Below, one piece after another: positions 55,511 to 63,879 of a stretch of 64,000 nt of DNA (the first letter of the stretch is position 1; each line of letters opens with the position of its first letter). The notes beneath the pieces are model-generated. The model made no database searches. It had not been told where the DNA came from and worked only from the letters and a program-made list of their open reading frames with translations. Source of the stretch: Streptomyces sp. Act143 (lineage in GTDB: Bacteria; Actinomycetota; Actinomycetes; Streptomycetales; Streptomycetaceae); NCBI RefSeq assembly GCF_003143935.1, contig NZ_QFRX01000001.1, forward strand, positions 63,867-127,866, given 5' to 3'. The translations under genes and the position numbers were made by a program.

Positions 55511-55729
55511 AACCTTCCCTGACCGGGTCCCCGATAGCTCGACGGCACCGGATCGTCTCCCGAACAACCTCAGTCCAGGTGTCGGAACCCTCCCGGACCG
55601 GGACCCCCGAACGGCTCGACGACGGCGAGTCTCCTCCCGATCAACGCCAGTCCAGGTGCCGGAGCCTTCCCGCACCAGGTCTCCCCATAGCTCAACGACG
55701 CCGGGCCGTCCCGACCAAGGTCGGTGTCG
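55511..55729. repeat. Three diverged tandem repeats of about 76 bp
   Basis: Copies start at 55511, 55586 and 55663 (periods 75 and 77). Each opens with A(A/G)CC(T/C)TCCC, carries a GCTCRACG segment in the middle, and copies 1 and 2 end in CAGTCCAGGTG. Copy 3 ends four bases from the stop codon of the DHA2 pump and contains CCGACC-AA-GGTCGG. The unequal period and absence of a shared frame argue against coding. Origin unknown; not CRISPR-like. Confidence 0.6.
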
Positions 55730-55732
55730 TCG

Positions 55733-57202
55733 TCAACGACCGCTCGTGGACACCTCGTTCGGCGTCCTGACGGACCCCGGGCCGGTGGCACGGTGCGGCG
55801 CCGCGGAGCCTTCCGCGGGCTGGGACCTGGCCAGCCACAGACCGGTGATCACGGCGGTGGCCAAGGTCACCGCGCCCGCGGCCACGAAGGCGTCGTCGAG
55901 TCCGGTCTCGAGGGAGGCGCCGCCGGACTGCCGGGTGCGGACGACGGCTCCGAGCACCGCCACGCCGAGCACCGCGCCGATCTGCCGGGTGGTGCTGCTG
56001 ATGCCGGAGGCGAGGCCGCCTTCTTGCGGGCTGACCGCCTGGATGGCGGCGCCGGTCAGCGGGGACATGGTCAGGGCGAAGCCGACACCGATGACTCCCA
56101 GCCGCCACCAGACATTGCCGTAGCCGGTGCCGGCGTGCACCGTGCCCAGCGCCATCAGCCCGCCTCCGGCCAGGGCCAGGCCGATGGTGACCACGACACG
56201 GAAGCCGTAGCGGGCTGCGAGCCGGCCCGCGAACGGGCTGACGATCACCATGGCGAGGGAGACGGGAAGGGTCTGCAGGCCGGCGCGCAGGATCGAGCTG
56301 CCCTGGACGTACACGAAGAACTGGGAGAAGAAGAACGACGAGCCCATGAGCGCGAACCCCACCACGATCATGGCGGTGTTGGACACGGTGAACAGTCGCT
56401 GCCGGAACAGCCGCAGCGGCAGCATCGGCGCGGTGCGACGCGCTTCGACGGCGACGAAGGCGGCGAGGAGGAGCGCCGCGGCGGCGAAGCTGCCCAGGAT
56501 GACCGGTGCGGTCCAGCCGCGCGCGCCACCTTCGATCAGCCCGTAGGTCAGGGCCCCCACCGCCAGGCAGGACAGCACCGTGCCCGGGACGTCGATCGCG
56601 GGGGCGTTCGGATTGCGGGACTCGCCGAGGCGGCGCAGGCCGACCAGCAGCAGGACCACGCCGATGGGCAGATTGACCAGGAAGACGGCGGGCCAGCCGA
56701 AGGCGTCGGTCAGCACGCCGCCGGCCACGGGCCCGGCAGCCAGGCCGAGTCCGCTCAAGCCGGCCCACAGCCCGATCGCCTTGATGCGTTCCTGCGGCAC
56801 GGGATACGCGGCGGCGAGCAGGGCCAGCGAGGCAGGGCTGAGCGCCGCCGCCCCGACGCCCTGGAGCATCCGGCCGGCGACCAGCCAGCCGACCGAGGGC
56901 GCGAGGCTGCACAGCACCGACGCGGCGGTGAACACCGCCACGCCGGCCAGGTACACCCGCTTGCGACCGAACCGGTCGGCGAAGACACCACCGGACAGCA
57001 GCAGCATCGCGACCAGCAGCACGTACGCGTCGACGATCCACTGCAGACCGGTCAGTTCGGTGTGCAGCCGGTGCTGCATGTCGGGCAGCGCCGCTCCGAC
57101 GATCGTGTTGTCGAGCAGCACCATGAACTGGCCCAAGCAGGTCACCGTGAGCAGCACGGCCCGGTCGGGGCGACCGCCTGCAGCCGCGGGCGATGCAGCC
57201 AT
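55733..57202 (-). CDS. MFS drug exporter (DHA2, EmrB/QacA-type)
   Basis: A 489-residue, 14-span-type pump. VLLTVTCLGQFMVLLDNTIVGAALPDMQ is the DHA2 start, then LQWIVDAYVLLVAMLLLSGGVFADRFGRKRVYLAG (motif A), AGPVAGGVLTDAFGWPAVFLVNLPIG (motif C) and GGLASGISSTTRQIGAVLG. The ATG at 57202 has GAGAGG eight bases upstream; an in-frame start at 57238 is less likely. It is divergent from the TetR gene. Twin TAACGCA-type operators sit 65-136 bp upstream, so it should be induced when the TetR ligand, probably the exported compound, is present. Confidence 0.9.
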   Translation of the reverse strand: MAASPAAAGGRPDRAVLLTVTCLGQFMVLLDNTIVGAALPDMQHRLHTELTGLQWIVDAYVLLVAMLLLSGGVFADRFGRKRVYLAGVAVFTAASVLCSLAPSVGWLVAGRMLQGVGAAALSPASLALLAAAYPVPQERIKAIGLWAGLSGLGLAAGPVAGGVLTDAFGWPAVFLVNLPIGVVLLLVGLRRLGESRNPNAPAIDVPGTVLSCLAVGALTYGLIEGGARGWTAPVILGSFAAAALLLAAFVAVEARRTAPMLPLRLFRQRLFTVSNTAMIVVGFALMGSSFFFSQFFVYVQGSSILRAGLQTLPVSLAMVIVSPFAGRLAARYGFRVVVTIGLALAGGGLMALGTVHAGTGYGNVWWRLGVIGVGFALTMSPLTGAAIQAVSPQEGGLASGISSTTRQIGAVLGVAVLGAVVRTRQSGGASLETGLDDAFVAAGAVTLATAVITGLWLARSQPAEGSAAPHRATGPGSVRTPNEVSTSGR

Positions 57203-57266
57203 GGGGATTCCTCTCCCTCGGTGGGTGCGCCTCGCCACGGCCGACGCGGCCGACCTCCGGGCGCCT

Positions 57267-57289
57267 TAACGCAGCCGTCGACTGCGTTA
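57267..57289. promoter_or_regulatory. TetR operator 1
   Basis: TAACGCA-N9-TGCGTTA, with one further symmetric pair (G/C) inside the spacer, lies upstream of the DHA2 pump gene. A second copy with the same arms and spacing is centred 49 bp away. Confidence 0.8.
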
Positions 57290-57315
57290 GGCGACTGTAC
57301 GGAGACCTCACCCAC

Positions 57316-57338
57316 TAACGCAAGTGGCAACTGCGTTA
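57316..57338. promoter_or_regulatory. TetR operator 2
   Basis: TAACGCA-N9-TGCGTTA, the same arms and spacing as operator 1. It ends 10 bp before the TetR ATG, so it would autoregulate the repressor while operator 1 controls the pump. Confidence 0.8.
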
Positions 57339-57348
57339 AGGTGGGGGA

Positions 57349-57915
57349 ATGGAGGATCAACAGCGAGCCCGGCGACCCGGCGGGCGCGGCGCCCGGGTCG
57401 GCGCGGCGGTGCACCAGGCCGTCACCGACCTGGTCAACGAGCGCGGCTACGGCAAGTTCACCGTCGGCGACGTCGCGGCGCGCGCGGGCGTGGCCGACAG
57501 CAGCATCTACCGCCGGTGGGGCAACCTGGAGGCCCTGCTCGCCGACGTGGTGCTGACCCGGCTCAACGCCAGGTCACCGATGCCCGACACCGGGAGCCTG
57601 GCCGGCGACCTGCGCACCTACGCGGCCCAGGTGGCCCGCGAGATCACCGGGCCCGACGGCCTGGCGCTGCTGCGCCTGGCCGTCGCCCTGTCCGGCGACG
57701 GTGAGCAGGGCGTGCGGGCGCGCGACGATCTCCTCGCCGAACGCGCCCGGCAACTGGATTCCATGCTCGATCGCGCCCGCGAGCGCGGCGAGAACGCACC
57801 CGACGCGCTCGGCGTGCTGGACCATGTGATGGCCCCGATGTATGTCCGCGTCCTGTTCGGCCTGGGCCCGCTCACCCCGGACTATGTCGACGGACTGGTC
57901 GACCGCCTGCTGTGA
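57349..57915 (+). CDS. TetR-family transcriptional repressor
   Basis: A 188-residue repressor. The helix-turn-helix is GRGARVGAAVHQAVTDLVNERGYGKFTVGDVAARAGVADSSIYRRWGNLEALLADV, in adjoining parts, with the usual YRRWGN recognition region. The C-terminal ligand-binding domain resembles TetR_C type 16 or 33, with MAPMYVRVLFGLGPL near the end. The ATG at 57349 follows GTGGGGG. It is divergent from the DHA2 pump gene, with two identical-arm operators between, making a classical self-contained efflux switch. Confidence 0.92.
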   Translation: MEDQQRARRPGGRGARVGAAVHQAVTDLVNERGYGKFTVGDVAARAGVADSSIYRRWGNLEALLADVVLTRLNARSPMPDTGSLAGDLRTYAAQVAREITGPDGLALLRLAVALSGDGEQGVRARDDLLAERARQLDSMLDRARERGENAPDALGVLDHVMAPMYVRVLFGLGPLTPDYVDGLVDRLL

Positions 57916-57958
57916 CCTCGGCCGATCCTCTGACCGCGCCCTGGACGGCGAGGTCGGT

Positions 57959-58924
57959 TCACAAGGACGAGGACCTGACGTCGGCGAGCAGGGGCGCGAA
58001 GTACCCGCCGTTGCCCTCGGCGAAGCCGGCGAGCATGGCGGCGGCGTCGGCGCGGTCGGTCTCGTCGGGTTCGTCGGCGGTCAACTCGTTCTGCAGGATC
58101 CACATTTCGAGCATGACGGAGTAGCCGAGGAGCACGTCAGGGCCGCCCGCCGCGTCCAGCTCCGCCACGGCGACACGACGGACCACGTCCCGCAGCGGTG
58201 CGCGCTCGTCGGGGTCGCCGGGGCCGAAGGCCATTTTGACGAGCTCGTTGAGGTCGATCGCGAGGGGTGCGACGACGGCGAACTCGAAGTCGAGCAGGGC
58301 GACGACCCGGCCCTCGTGCCACAAGGTGTTCGGGGTGCAGAAGTCGCCGTGGTTGAGTGCCGTGGCCGCCTTGGGCAGGGCGGTCCAGAAGCGCTCGAGC
58401 GCCCGGCCGAGTCCCTTGGCCTGCTGTGCAGTCAGCTCTCCGGCTGTGACGAGCCGTTGGAGCGCTGCCGACGCCTCGGCCGGGCTGTCGGGGAAGAACG
58501 GTGAACGGGGGCGGGCGTGGGGCGCGGCGGCGGCCACGTCGACACGGTGGATGTGACGGGCTCGTTCCCACATCTGCCCGACGGCGCGTGACCGGGCGGC
58601 GGGGTCCAGCGACGGCCACACCTCCTCCAGGTTCCGGCCGGGCACCCGGCGGGTCAGCACCCATGCGTGGCCGTTCCGGACGCCCGCGTCGATGACCGGC
58701 GGGTGGCCGATCTCCGGGGGCAGGAGGCTCACCAGCCGCCTCTCACGGAACAGGTCCGTCGTTCCCGGCCTGGTCGCGACACGTACGACAAGGTCATCGG
58801 TCAGCCACGTGGCATTGGTCCAGCCTCGGCCGCGCTCGGCACTGCCGAGGTCTGCTCCGTGTTCGCGGAGGACCGCCTCGGCCACGCGCCCGGGAACGGA
58901 GGTGCGGAAGTCGCCGTGTGTCAC
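57959..58924 (-). CDS. Phosphotransferase of the aminoglycoside phosphotransferase (APH) fold
   Basis: A 321-residue kinase-like protein. The catalytic loop ATALNHGDFCTPNTLWHEG matches the His-Gly-Asp-x-x-x-x-Asn Brenner motif, with ALLDFEFAVVAPLAIDLNELVKMAF supplying the Mg-binding Asp. The N-terminal lobe has WLTDDLVVRVATRPG. APH-fold proteins phosphorylate antibiotics, sugars, choline or other small molecules; this one cannot be assigned. The GTG at 58924 lacks a strong ribosome site. It ends convergently 43 bp from the TetR gene. Confidence 0.82.
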   Translation of the reverse strand: MTHGDFRTSVPGRVAEAVLREHGADLGSAERGRGWTNATWLTDDLVVRVATRPGTTDLFRERRLVSLLPPEIGHPPVIDAGVRNGHAWVLTRRVPGRNLEEVWPSLDPAARSRAVGQMWERARHIHRVDVAAAAPHARPRSPFFPDSPAEASAALQRLVTAGELTAQQAKGLGRALERFWTALPKAATALNHGDFCTPNTLWHEGRVVALLDFEFAVVAPLAIDLNELVKMAFGPGDPDERAPLRDVVRRVAVAELDAAGGPDVLLGYSVMLEMWILQNELTADEPDETDRADAAAMLAGFAEGNGGYFAPLLADVRSSSL

Positions 58925-58977
58925 AGCGGCACGCTAACAAGATCCCGGTCGGCGAACGCATCACCGTGAAGCGTGCT

Positions 58978-59004
58978 CCGCCGCGGGCAGTCAGCCCGCG
59001 GCGG
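58978..59004 (-). terminator. Hairpin at the lipoprotein gene stop
   Basis: A perfect 11-bp stem CCGCCGCGGGC/GCCCGCGGCGG around AGTCA. The TGA stop of the lipoprotein gene lies in the loop. It would terminate that gene and insulate the phosphotransferase gene downstream on the same strand. Confidence 0.65.
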
Positions 59005-59989
59005 GGGCGGTGAGAACGTTGGTGCCCAACGGATCGATCGTGATCCCCGAGGGCCGATCCGGGCCGGAGGGCCACCAAGGGGCGCCGACCGAGGCCCACA
59101 GCACGGCGCCTACCCCGTCGGAGCCCTCGTCGGCCGGGCCGGCCGGCAGCGCGACGCGAACCCGCACGGTCCGTGACGCACCCGGTTCGAGAGCGAACAC
59201 CTCGCTCTCGATGTACGTCCGTCCCGTCAGGTCCTCCCACCGCCCTGCGCGGTCGATCGACCAACGCACGTGCTCTGTGGAGGCGTTCTGTGTGCCGGGA
59301 GCCAGGGAGACCGCGACGCGCAGACCGGAGCGGGTGCGGTCGCCGGCCGAGTTGCGCACCCGCACCCGCCATTCCACCGCCGCGCCGCCCGGGGCGGCCC
59401 TGAGAAGGTCCGGCACCGTGACCGTGAGGTGCGTGGCGTCCACGGGAAGACGCAACCGCGCCGCGGTCGCCGCCGGATGGGCGGCCGGATTCCGGCCGTC
59501 CTCGGTGATCTGCGCGGACACCATGTCGTACGCGGCACGGGGCCGGTTGTTCGCGTACTCGTGCTGCTGGTCCGCGGCGAACAGCCGGAAGTCGATCCGG
59601 GTGAGCGTCTTGCCGCCCTGCCGGAGCGGAACCCGGGCGACGTACTCGCCGTTGTCGTCCTGCTCGTTGGTCCAGGAGAGTCTGACATCCCGCCACCGTC
59701 CGTCCTCACGGACCTGGAGCCGGTCGGCGACGGTGCCGACGTAGACCGCCAGGGAGCGGTGGTCGGCCTGCGCGGATGCAACTCCCGCCACCGATGCGTG
59801 GAACGGGAACGGTGGGCCGCCGGGGACCAGCGTGCGGCCGTCCGCGCCGAGACGGACGACCGGCCGGGACGCCGCCCCGCCCGCCGACGGCTCCCGGGTC
59901 GGCGAGGTCCGCGGGCCGCCACACCCGGCGACCGCCGTAGCGGCGGCGAGCAGCATCGCCGCCGTGCCGAGACCGAACGTCCGTGACAT
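58991..59989 (-). CDS. Lipoprotein of unknown function
   Basis: A 332-residue exported lipoprotein. The signal MSRTFGLGTAAMLLAAATAVAGC has a lipobox (A-V-A-G-C) with the lipidated Cys at 23. The mature part is beta-rich: LAVYVGTVADRLQVREDGRWRDV, EYVARVPLRQGGKTLTRIDFRLFAADQQ, and late Ig-like strands typical of domains with SLAPGTQNASTEHVRWSI and LEPGASRTVRVRVALPAG. No catalytic motif is recognised. The ATG at 59989 follows GGAGG at seven bases. Monocistronic with a hairpin over its stop. Confidence 0.75.
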   Translation of the reverse strand: MSRTFGLGTAAMLLAAATAVAGCGGPRTSPTREPSAGGAASRPVVRLGADGRTLVPGGPPFPFHASVAGVASAQADHRSLAVYVGTVADRLQVREDGRWRDVRLSWTNEQDDNGEYVARVPLRQGGKTLTRIDFRLFAADQQHEYANNRPRAAYDMVSAQITEDGRNPAAHPAATAARLRLPVDATHLTVTVPDLLRAAPGGAAVEWRVRVRNSAGDRTRSGLRVAVSLAPGTQNASTEHVRWSIDRAGRWEDLTGRTYIESEVFALEPGASRTVRVRVALPAGPADEGSDGVGAVLWASVGAPWWPSGPDRPSGITIDPLGTNVLTAPAAG

Positions 59990-60211
59990 GGGCGATCCTC
60001 CGCGCCGGATGGTGTCCGCGACACCGTCTCACAGCCGATGCCCTGCCGCTCCTCCAGGTCGGACGCCATTCAGCCGGCGCGCTGTTGCCCTGCCGGCCGA
60101 GTCGGCCGTCGTCGACGGCGGGGACAAGGCGATGGCCATGGCCCAACGGCATTGCCGGGGTGTCGAGTTGCTGTGGTGGATGGCGTACCGCGAGTCACTA
60201 TGATCTTGATC

Positions 60212-60496
60212 ATGACAGTGCAGAACCCCGAAAAGGCTCCGTCCCGCAAGCAGCGGCTCCAGGAGAAGCAGCGCCGCCAGCTGCTGGCGGTCGACATGGT
60301 GGACAAGGCCGAGGTCAAGGTGCGCAAGGCGGAGTCCGAACTGGCCGTGGCGGTCACCGAGGCCGTCCGCGTCTTCGGTGACGAGAAATCCGCGTCAGAG
60401 GGACTCGACATGCCGGTCGAGGCCGTCCAGCGCTTCCTCGCCATGGCGCTGGAGGCCGGCGTCGACCCCGTCGACCAGGCGGACGCCGCGACCTGA
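60212..60496 (+). CDS. Small helical protein of unknown function
   Basis: A 94-residue, highly charged protein. SRKQRLQEKQRRQLLAVDMVDKAEVKVRKAESELAVAVTEAVRVFG, in adjoining segments, should form a long helix or coiled coil. SEGLDMPVEAVQRFLAMALEAGV then resembles one helix-turn-helix unit. I do not recognise a family. ATG at 60212 is chosen because TATGAT at 60199-60204 is a good -10 element ending seven bases before it, implying a leaderless message; ATG at 60200 is the in-frame alternative. ATGATC-TT-GATCAT overlaps this promoter and may be an operator. A strong hairpin follows. Confidence 0.65.
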   Translation: MTVQNPEKAPSRKQRLQEKQRRQLLAVDMVDKAEVKVRKAESELAVAVTEAVRVFGDEKSASEGLDMPVEAVQRFLAMALEAGVDPVDQADAAT

Positions 60497-60514
60497 CCCC
60501 GTCTGCCCCGCACG

Positions 60515-60558
60515 GGGGGTGCCGGAGCGTGAACCGGGCGGGCTCCTCCGGCACCCCC
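60515..60558 (+). terminator. Terminator hairpin after the small helical protein gene
   Basis: A perfect 13-bp stem GGGGGTGCCGGAG/CTCCGGCACCCCC with an 18-base loop. The 3' arm can instead pair onward (CCCCCGA/TCGGGGG). It also separates the gene from the convergent tannase gene. Confidence 0.75.
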
Positions 60559-60625
60559 GAATCGGGGGTCGCTGACAGGGGCCGGCTCCGCCACGGGCCG
60601 GGGCGGCCCGTGGCGGCGGGGTCCG

Positions 60626-62395
60626 CTACGCCGCGTCGGCCCGTGCGGTCAGCCAGGTGCGGGTCGGGCGGCAGACCAGCTTGCCGTCCACCGCCCTGCA
60701 CCAGGTCTGGTAGTCGGAGGAGAACAGGCGCTTGCCGACCCAGTCGTAGGCGTTCGGGGCGGGGCTGGTGCGCGGGGTGCGGGCAACGAATTCGGACGCG
60801 TCGTCGACGCTGCCCGTGCCGTCGTAGCGGGCGACCGCGGGGTACGGGTAGACCGGCCGCGTGCGGGTCACCGTGCCGTCGGTGACGTTGGACGCGATGA
60901 TCCTGCCGGGCTCCGTCGCGGTCTCCGCCCACGCCATCACCGGGGTCAGGACGTCGAAGGTGTTCGGACCGTTGCCGCCACCGCAGTGCGCGACGCCCGG
61001 GAACATGTAGAGCTTGGCGAAGCTGTCGGCCTGCCGGGCGCCGACCGTCTTCTTCAGGGCGTCGTAGTAGGCCAGCGTCCCCTGCGGTGAGATGTGCTGG
61101 TCGTTCCAGCCGTGCCAGAGCAGCAGCTTGCCACCGCTCTTCTCGAAGGCGCTGAGGTCGGGGTCGAGGGCGGCGAGGTAACTGGAGGACTGGACCGTCT
61201 TCCAGAAGTTCTCCAGGGTGAACTTCAGGTCGGAGAGCTGGAAGTCGGGGTTCGCCGCGTTGGTGTGGGCGAGGTAGCGGGTGAAGGACGTCACGAAGTT
61301 CTCGCTGGCGACGGTCTGCCCCTGCCTGGCCGGCACGAACAGCGTCCACTCCAGCTCCGAGCCCCATTCATGCGCTGTCGCGAGCTCCAGCTTGTGGCCC
61401 TGCGCGTCGGTCGCGCCGTCGTGCAGCCGCTGGACGACGCCCGCCTGAGCCTCCGTCAGGCACGTCGACGCGTCCGCGCACACGAGCGTCCTCGGGTCGA
61501 AACGGCAGGTGCGCGGGTCGTCGAGAATGCCGTCCGCCACACCGTCGAGCGCGTCGCACTCGTCCAGCACGGCCCGGTGGATGAGGGGCAGCTTGTCCGC
61601 GAGAAGGATGTAGTTGCCGTCCGCGTCCTTGTTGGTGAGGACGTTCCAGGCGTGGTGGAAGGTGTTCTGGACGACCATGTTGTTGGCGGGCGCGCCGGCG
61701 GCGATGCCGTCGAAGTCGTCCGGGTAGCGCTGGGCCTCCATCAGAGCCTCACGGCCGCCGTCCGAGCAGCCGGTGAAGTAGGAGAAGGCGGGCCGTTGAC
61801 CGTAGAACCTGCCGATGACCGCCTTGGCCACCTGGGAGGTGACGTGCACACCCCGATAGGCGAAGTCGATCTGCGCCTGCGGATTGTCCAGTGCCCACGA
61901 GCCGTCGTTCAGCCCCTGGTGCCCCATGTCGGTGGTGGCGCTCGCGACGGTGCCGTCCTCGACGACCGGACAGCCCGACGCCTGGCCGTAGTTGATGTTC
62001 GCGCTGCCGCACAGGCCGCCGCAGCCGGTCTGCACGTAGCGCTGGGTCCAGCCGTCGACCGGCAGCCGCATGACGAGGGTGTTCGCCGGGGCGATGGTGC
62101 CGCGGACCTCGCAGTACGGGGCGGCCGTCCCGGTCGTCACGACCGTCGCGGAGGTGATCGTGACCGGGGCGTCCGTGACGCCGTCGAGGTCGAGGGAGGT
62201 GACGTCCGCGCAGTCCGTCACCGGCTGGACGGCGGGGAGAGCGGCGAGGCCTTGGGCGGTGGCGGCGACGGGGCGGGTGGCCACCGCGCCGCTCGCGCTC
62301 GCCGAGGGCACCAGGAAGGTCGCGGCCAGCGCCGCCACGGCCGCGCAGGCCGCCACCGCCGGTCTCGTGCGGCCTCGGACGAGGGACCAACGCAT
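60626..62395 (-). CDS. Secreted tannase / feruloyl esterase
   Basis: Tannase-family esterase, cleaving feruloyl or galloyl esters from plant polymers. Its 589 residues begin with a Sec signal (AVAACAAVAALAATFLVPSASA). C210-S211 in YFTGCSDGGREALMEAQRYPDDFDG, the Asp in LLWHGWNDQHISP and H-C in FPGVAHCGGG form the family CS-D-HC arrangement, where a disulfide holds Ser and His together. Further Cys pairs occur in the lid domain (DECDALDG, CRFDP). The ATG at 62395 starts the signal peptide. Direct repeats upstream (62477-62499) may bind a GntR-type regulator. Confidence 0.92.
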   Translation of the reverse strand: MRWSLVRGRTRPAVAACAAVAALAATFLVPSASASGAVATRPVAATAQGLAALPAVQPVTDCADVTSLDLDGVTDAPVTITSATVVTTGTAAPYCEVRGTIAPANTLVMRLPVDGWTQRYVQTGCGGLCGSANINYGQASGCPVVEDGTVASATTDMGHQGLNDGSWALDNPQAQIDFAYRGVHVTSQVAKAVIGRFYGQRPAFSYFTGCSDGGREALMEAQRYPDDFDGIAAGAPANNMVVQNTFHHAWNVLTNKDADGNYILLADKLPLIHRAVLDECDALDGVADGILDDPRTCRFDPRTLVCADASTCLTEAQAGVVQRLHDGATDAQGHKLELATAHEWGSELEWTLFVPARQGQTVASENFVTSFTRYLAHTNAANPDFQLSDLKFTLENFWKTVQSSSYLAALDPDLSAFEKSGGKLLLWHGWNDQHISPQGTLAYYDALKKTVGARQADSFAKLYMFPGVAHCGGGNGPNTFDVLTPVMAWAETATEPGRIIASNVTDGTVTRTRPVYPYPAVARYDGTGSVDDASEFVARTPRTSPAPNAYDWVGKRLFSSDYQTWCRAVDGKLVCRPTRTWLTARADAA

Positions 62396-62476
62396 GAGTT
62401 ACCCCTTTCGGTGCGGGGCGCCCGGCTCGGACGAGGGCGCCCACCGAGCGGGTAGCCTGACTCACGGCGCAGATAT

Positions 62477-62499
62477 CGTCAACAATTTCGACAACAATA
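62477..62499. promoter_or_regulatory. Direct repeat upstream of the tannase gene
   Basis: TCG(T/A)CAACAAT occurs twice, at 62477-62487 and 62489-62499, with one mismatch and a 12-bp period, 80-100 bp before the start. The patch is AT-rich against its surroundings. Confidence 0.5.
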
Positions 62500-62885
62500 A
62501 GCGGGGTCGGCGCAAAGCAGCGGTCGGACGCCGCGTGCCCGGCGGGGAGCAGGGATCACACCAGCTCCAGTTCCACGGGGAACGGCGCGGGGGCCCAGCG
62601 GTTTGGAGACGACCTCGGGGTGGCGCGACTGCGCCGCGACCTCCGACACCAGGACCACCCCCGGACCCCGCCACTTCGACCAGGGCGAGCAGTTCGTGGA
62701 AGTAGCGGGCCTCATCGCAGGCCGTGCACGAGGTGGGCGTGCGGCCCAGAGCGGATGCACCCGATGACCTTCAGCCGTCGGCCGCAACTGATGGCCTTCG
62801 GCCGTGGACGTACCCGGACATCCTCTGGCCGTCCGCCGTACCGAATGGGTTCCGGCCATTGACCAAGCGCGGTCATCACCCTAAC
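62500..62885. other. Intergenic region with decayed coding traces
   Basis: About 390 bp. On the minus strand DEARYFHELLALVEVAG and, one frame away, VVLVSEVAAQSRHPEVVSKP look like two parts of a former gene, but no start, ribosome site or family was identified. Near 62761-62816, GAYSACCTTCRGCCGT-like segments recur. No RNA gene seen. Confidence 0.35.
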
Positions 62886-62924
62886 CTCCATCCTCATATG
62901 TAGATGACGTCCATATGTATGGAG
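62886..62924 (+). promoter_or_regulatory. Repeat-rich promoter/operator of the KDG dehydratase gene
   Basis: CATATGTA is directly repeated at 62895-62902 and 62912-62919, enclosed by the inverted repeat CTCCAT/ATGGAG (62886-62891, 62919-62924). GGAG of the right arm is the ribosome site, seven bases before the ATG, so a bound repressor would cover it. Confidence 0.55.
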
Positions 62925-62931
62925 TGGGTTC

Positions 62932-63879
62932 ATGACATTGAACAGGGTGGCTCAGGACGCCGCTCGACGGCTGCGGGACGGCATGGCACGCGGTGTGCTG
63001 TCCTTCCCGCTGACCAGCTTCACCGACGACGGCAGCCTCGACCTGGACGCCTACCGCGCCTATCTGGCCGACCAGTTGGCCACCGAACCCGGCGCGGTCT
63101 TCCCCGCCTGCGGCACGGGCGAGTTCAGCGCGCTGGACGAGGAGGAGTACCGCCGGGTCGTCACCGCGGCCGTGGAGGTGGCCGACGGCCACGTCCCCGT
63201 CGTCGCCGGCATCGGTTACGGCTGGGCCCAGGCCCTGCGCTTCGCCCGCATCGCCGAGGACGCCGGCGCCGACGCCGCGCTGGTGCTCCCCCACTACCTC
63301 GTCAAGGCCCCGCAGGAGGGCCTGGTCGAGCAGGTGCGCCGGATCGCCGCGGGCACCGGCCTCCCGCTCATCGTCTACCAGCGCGACCATGTCGCCTTCA
63401 GCGTCGAGAGCCTGCGCCGCATCGCCGAACTGCCCACGGTCATCGGCCTCAAGGACGGCCACAGCGACCTGGACCAGCTCCAGCGCCTCACCCTCGCCGC
63501 CCCCGACCATCTGCTCTTCTTCAACGGTGCCGCCACCGCGGAGATCCAGGCCCGCGCCTACGCCACGGTCGGCGTCCCCGCGTACTCCTCCGCGGTCCAC
63601 GCCTTCGCCCCCGAGATCGCCGACGCGTTCTTCACCGCCCTGCGAATCGGCGACGACAGCACCGTGGACGGCCTGTTGCGCGACTTCTACGTCCCCCTGG
63701 TCGAACTGCGGGACCGGGTGCCGGGCTACGCGGTCTCGCTCGTCAAGGCCGCCGCCCGGCTGCGCGGCAGGCCCGTCGGCCCGGTCCGCGCCCCGCTGAC
63801 CGACCCCGGCCCGCAGGACCTCGCCGAGCTGGAGGAGCTCCTGGCGACCGGCCTGGCCCTGGCCGCAGCCGCTCGCTGA
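62932..63879 (+). CDS. kdgD: 5-dehydro-4-deoxyglucarate dehydratase
   Basis: A DapA-family lyase that converts 5-keto-4-deoxy-D-glucarate to 2-oxoglutarate semialdehyde with loss of water and CO2, in galacturonate/glucarate breakdown. The 315 residues include SFPLTSFTDDGSLDLDAYR, FPACGTGEFSALDEEEY (family GTGEF in place of GTTGE), Y149 in IVYQRDHVAFS and the Schiff-base K174 in VIGLKDGHSDLDQL. The ATG at 62932 follows GGAG at seven bases within a repeat-rich operator region. It is the first gene of a possible uronate operon running off the right edge; no partner is visible in the last 121 bp. Confidence 0.9.
   Translation: MTLNRVAQDAARRLRDGMARGVLSFPLTSFTDDGSLDLDAYRAYLADQLATEPGAVFPACGTGEFSALDEEEYRRVVTAAVEVADGHVPVVAGIGYGWAQALRFARIAEDAGADAALVLPHYLVKAPQEGLVEQVRRIAAGTGLPLIVYQRDHVAFSVESLRRIAELPTVIGLKDGHSDLDQLQRLTLAAPDHLLFFNGAATAEIQARAYATVGVPAYSSAVHAFAPEIADAFFTALRIGDDSTVDGLLRDFYVPLVELRDRVPGYAVSLVKAAARLRGRPVGPVRAPLTDPGPQDLAELEELLATGLALAAAAR

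Noticed and set aside
55511..55729. CRISPR array or repeat-domain protein
   Set aside because: Units are contiguous without spacers, diverged, and differ in length by a non-multiple of three.
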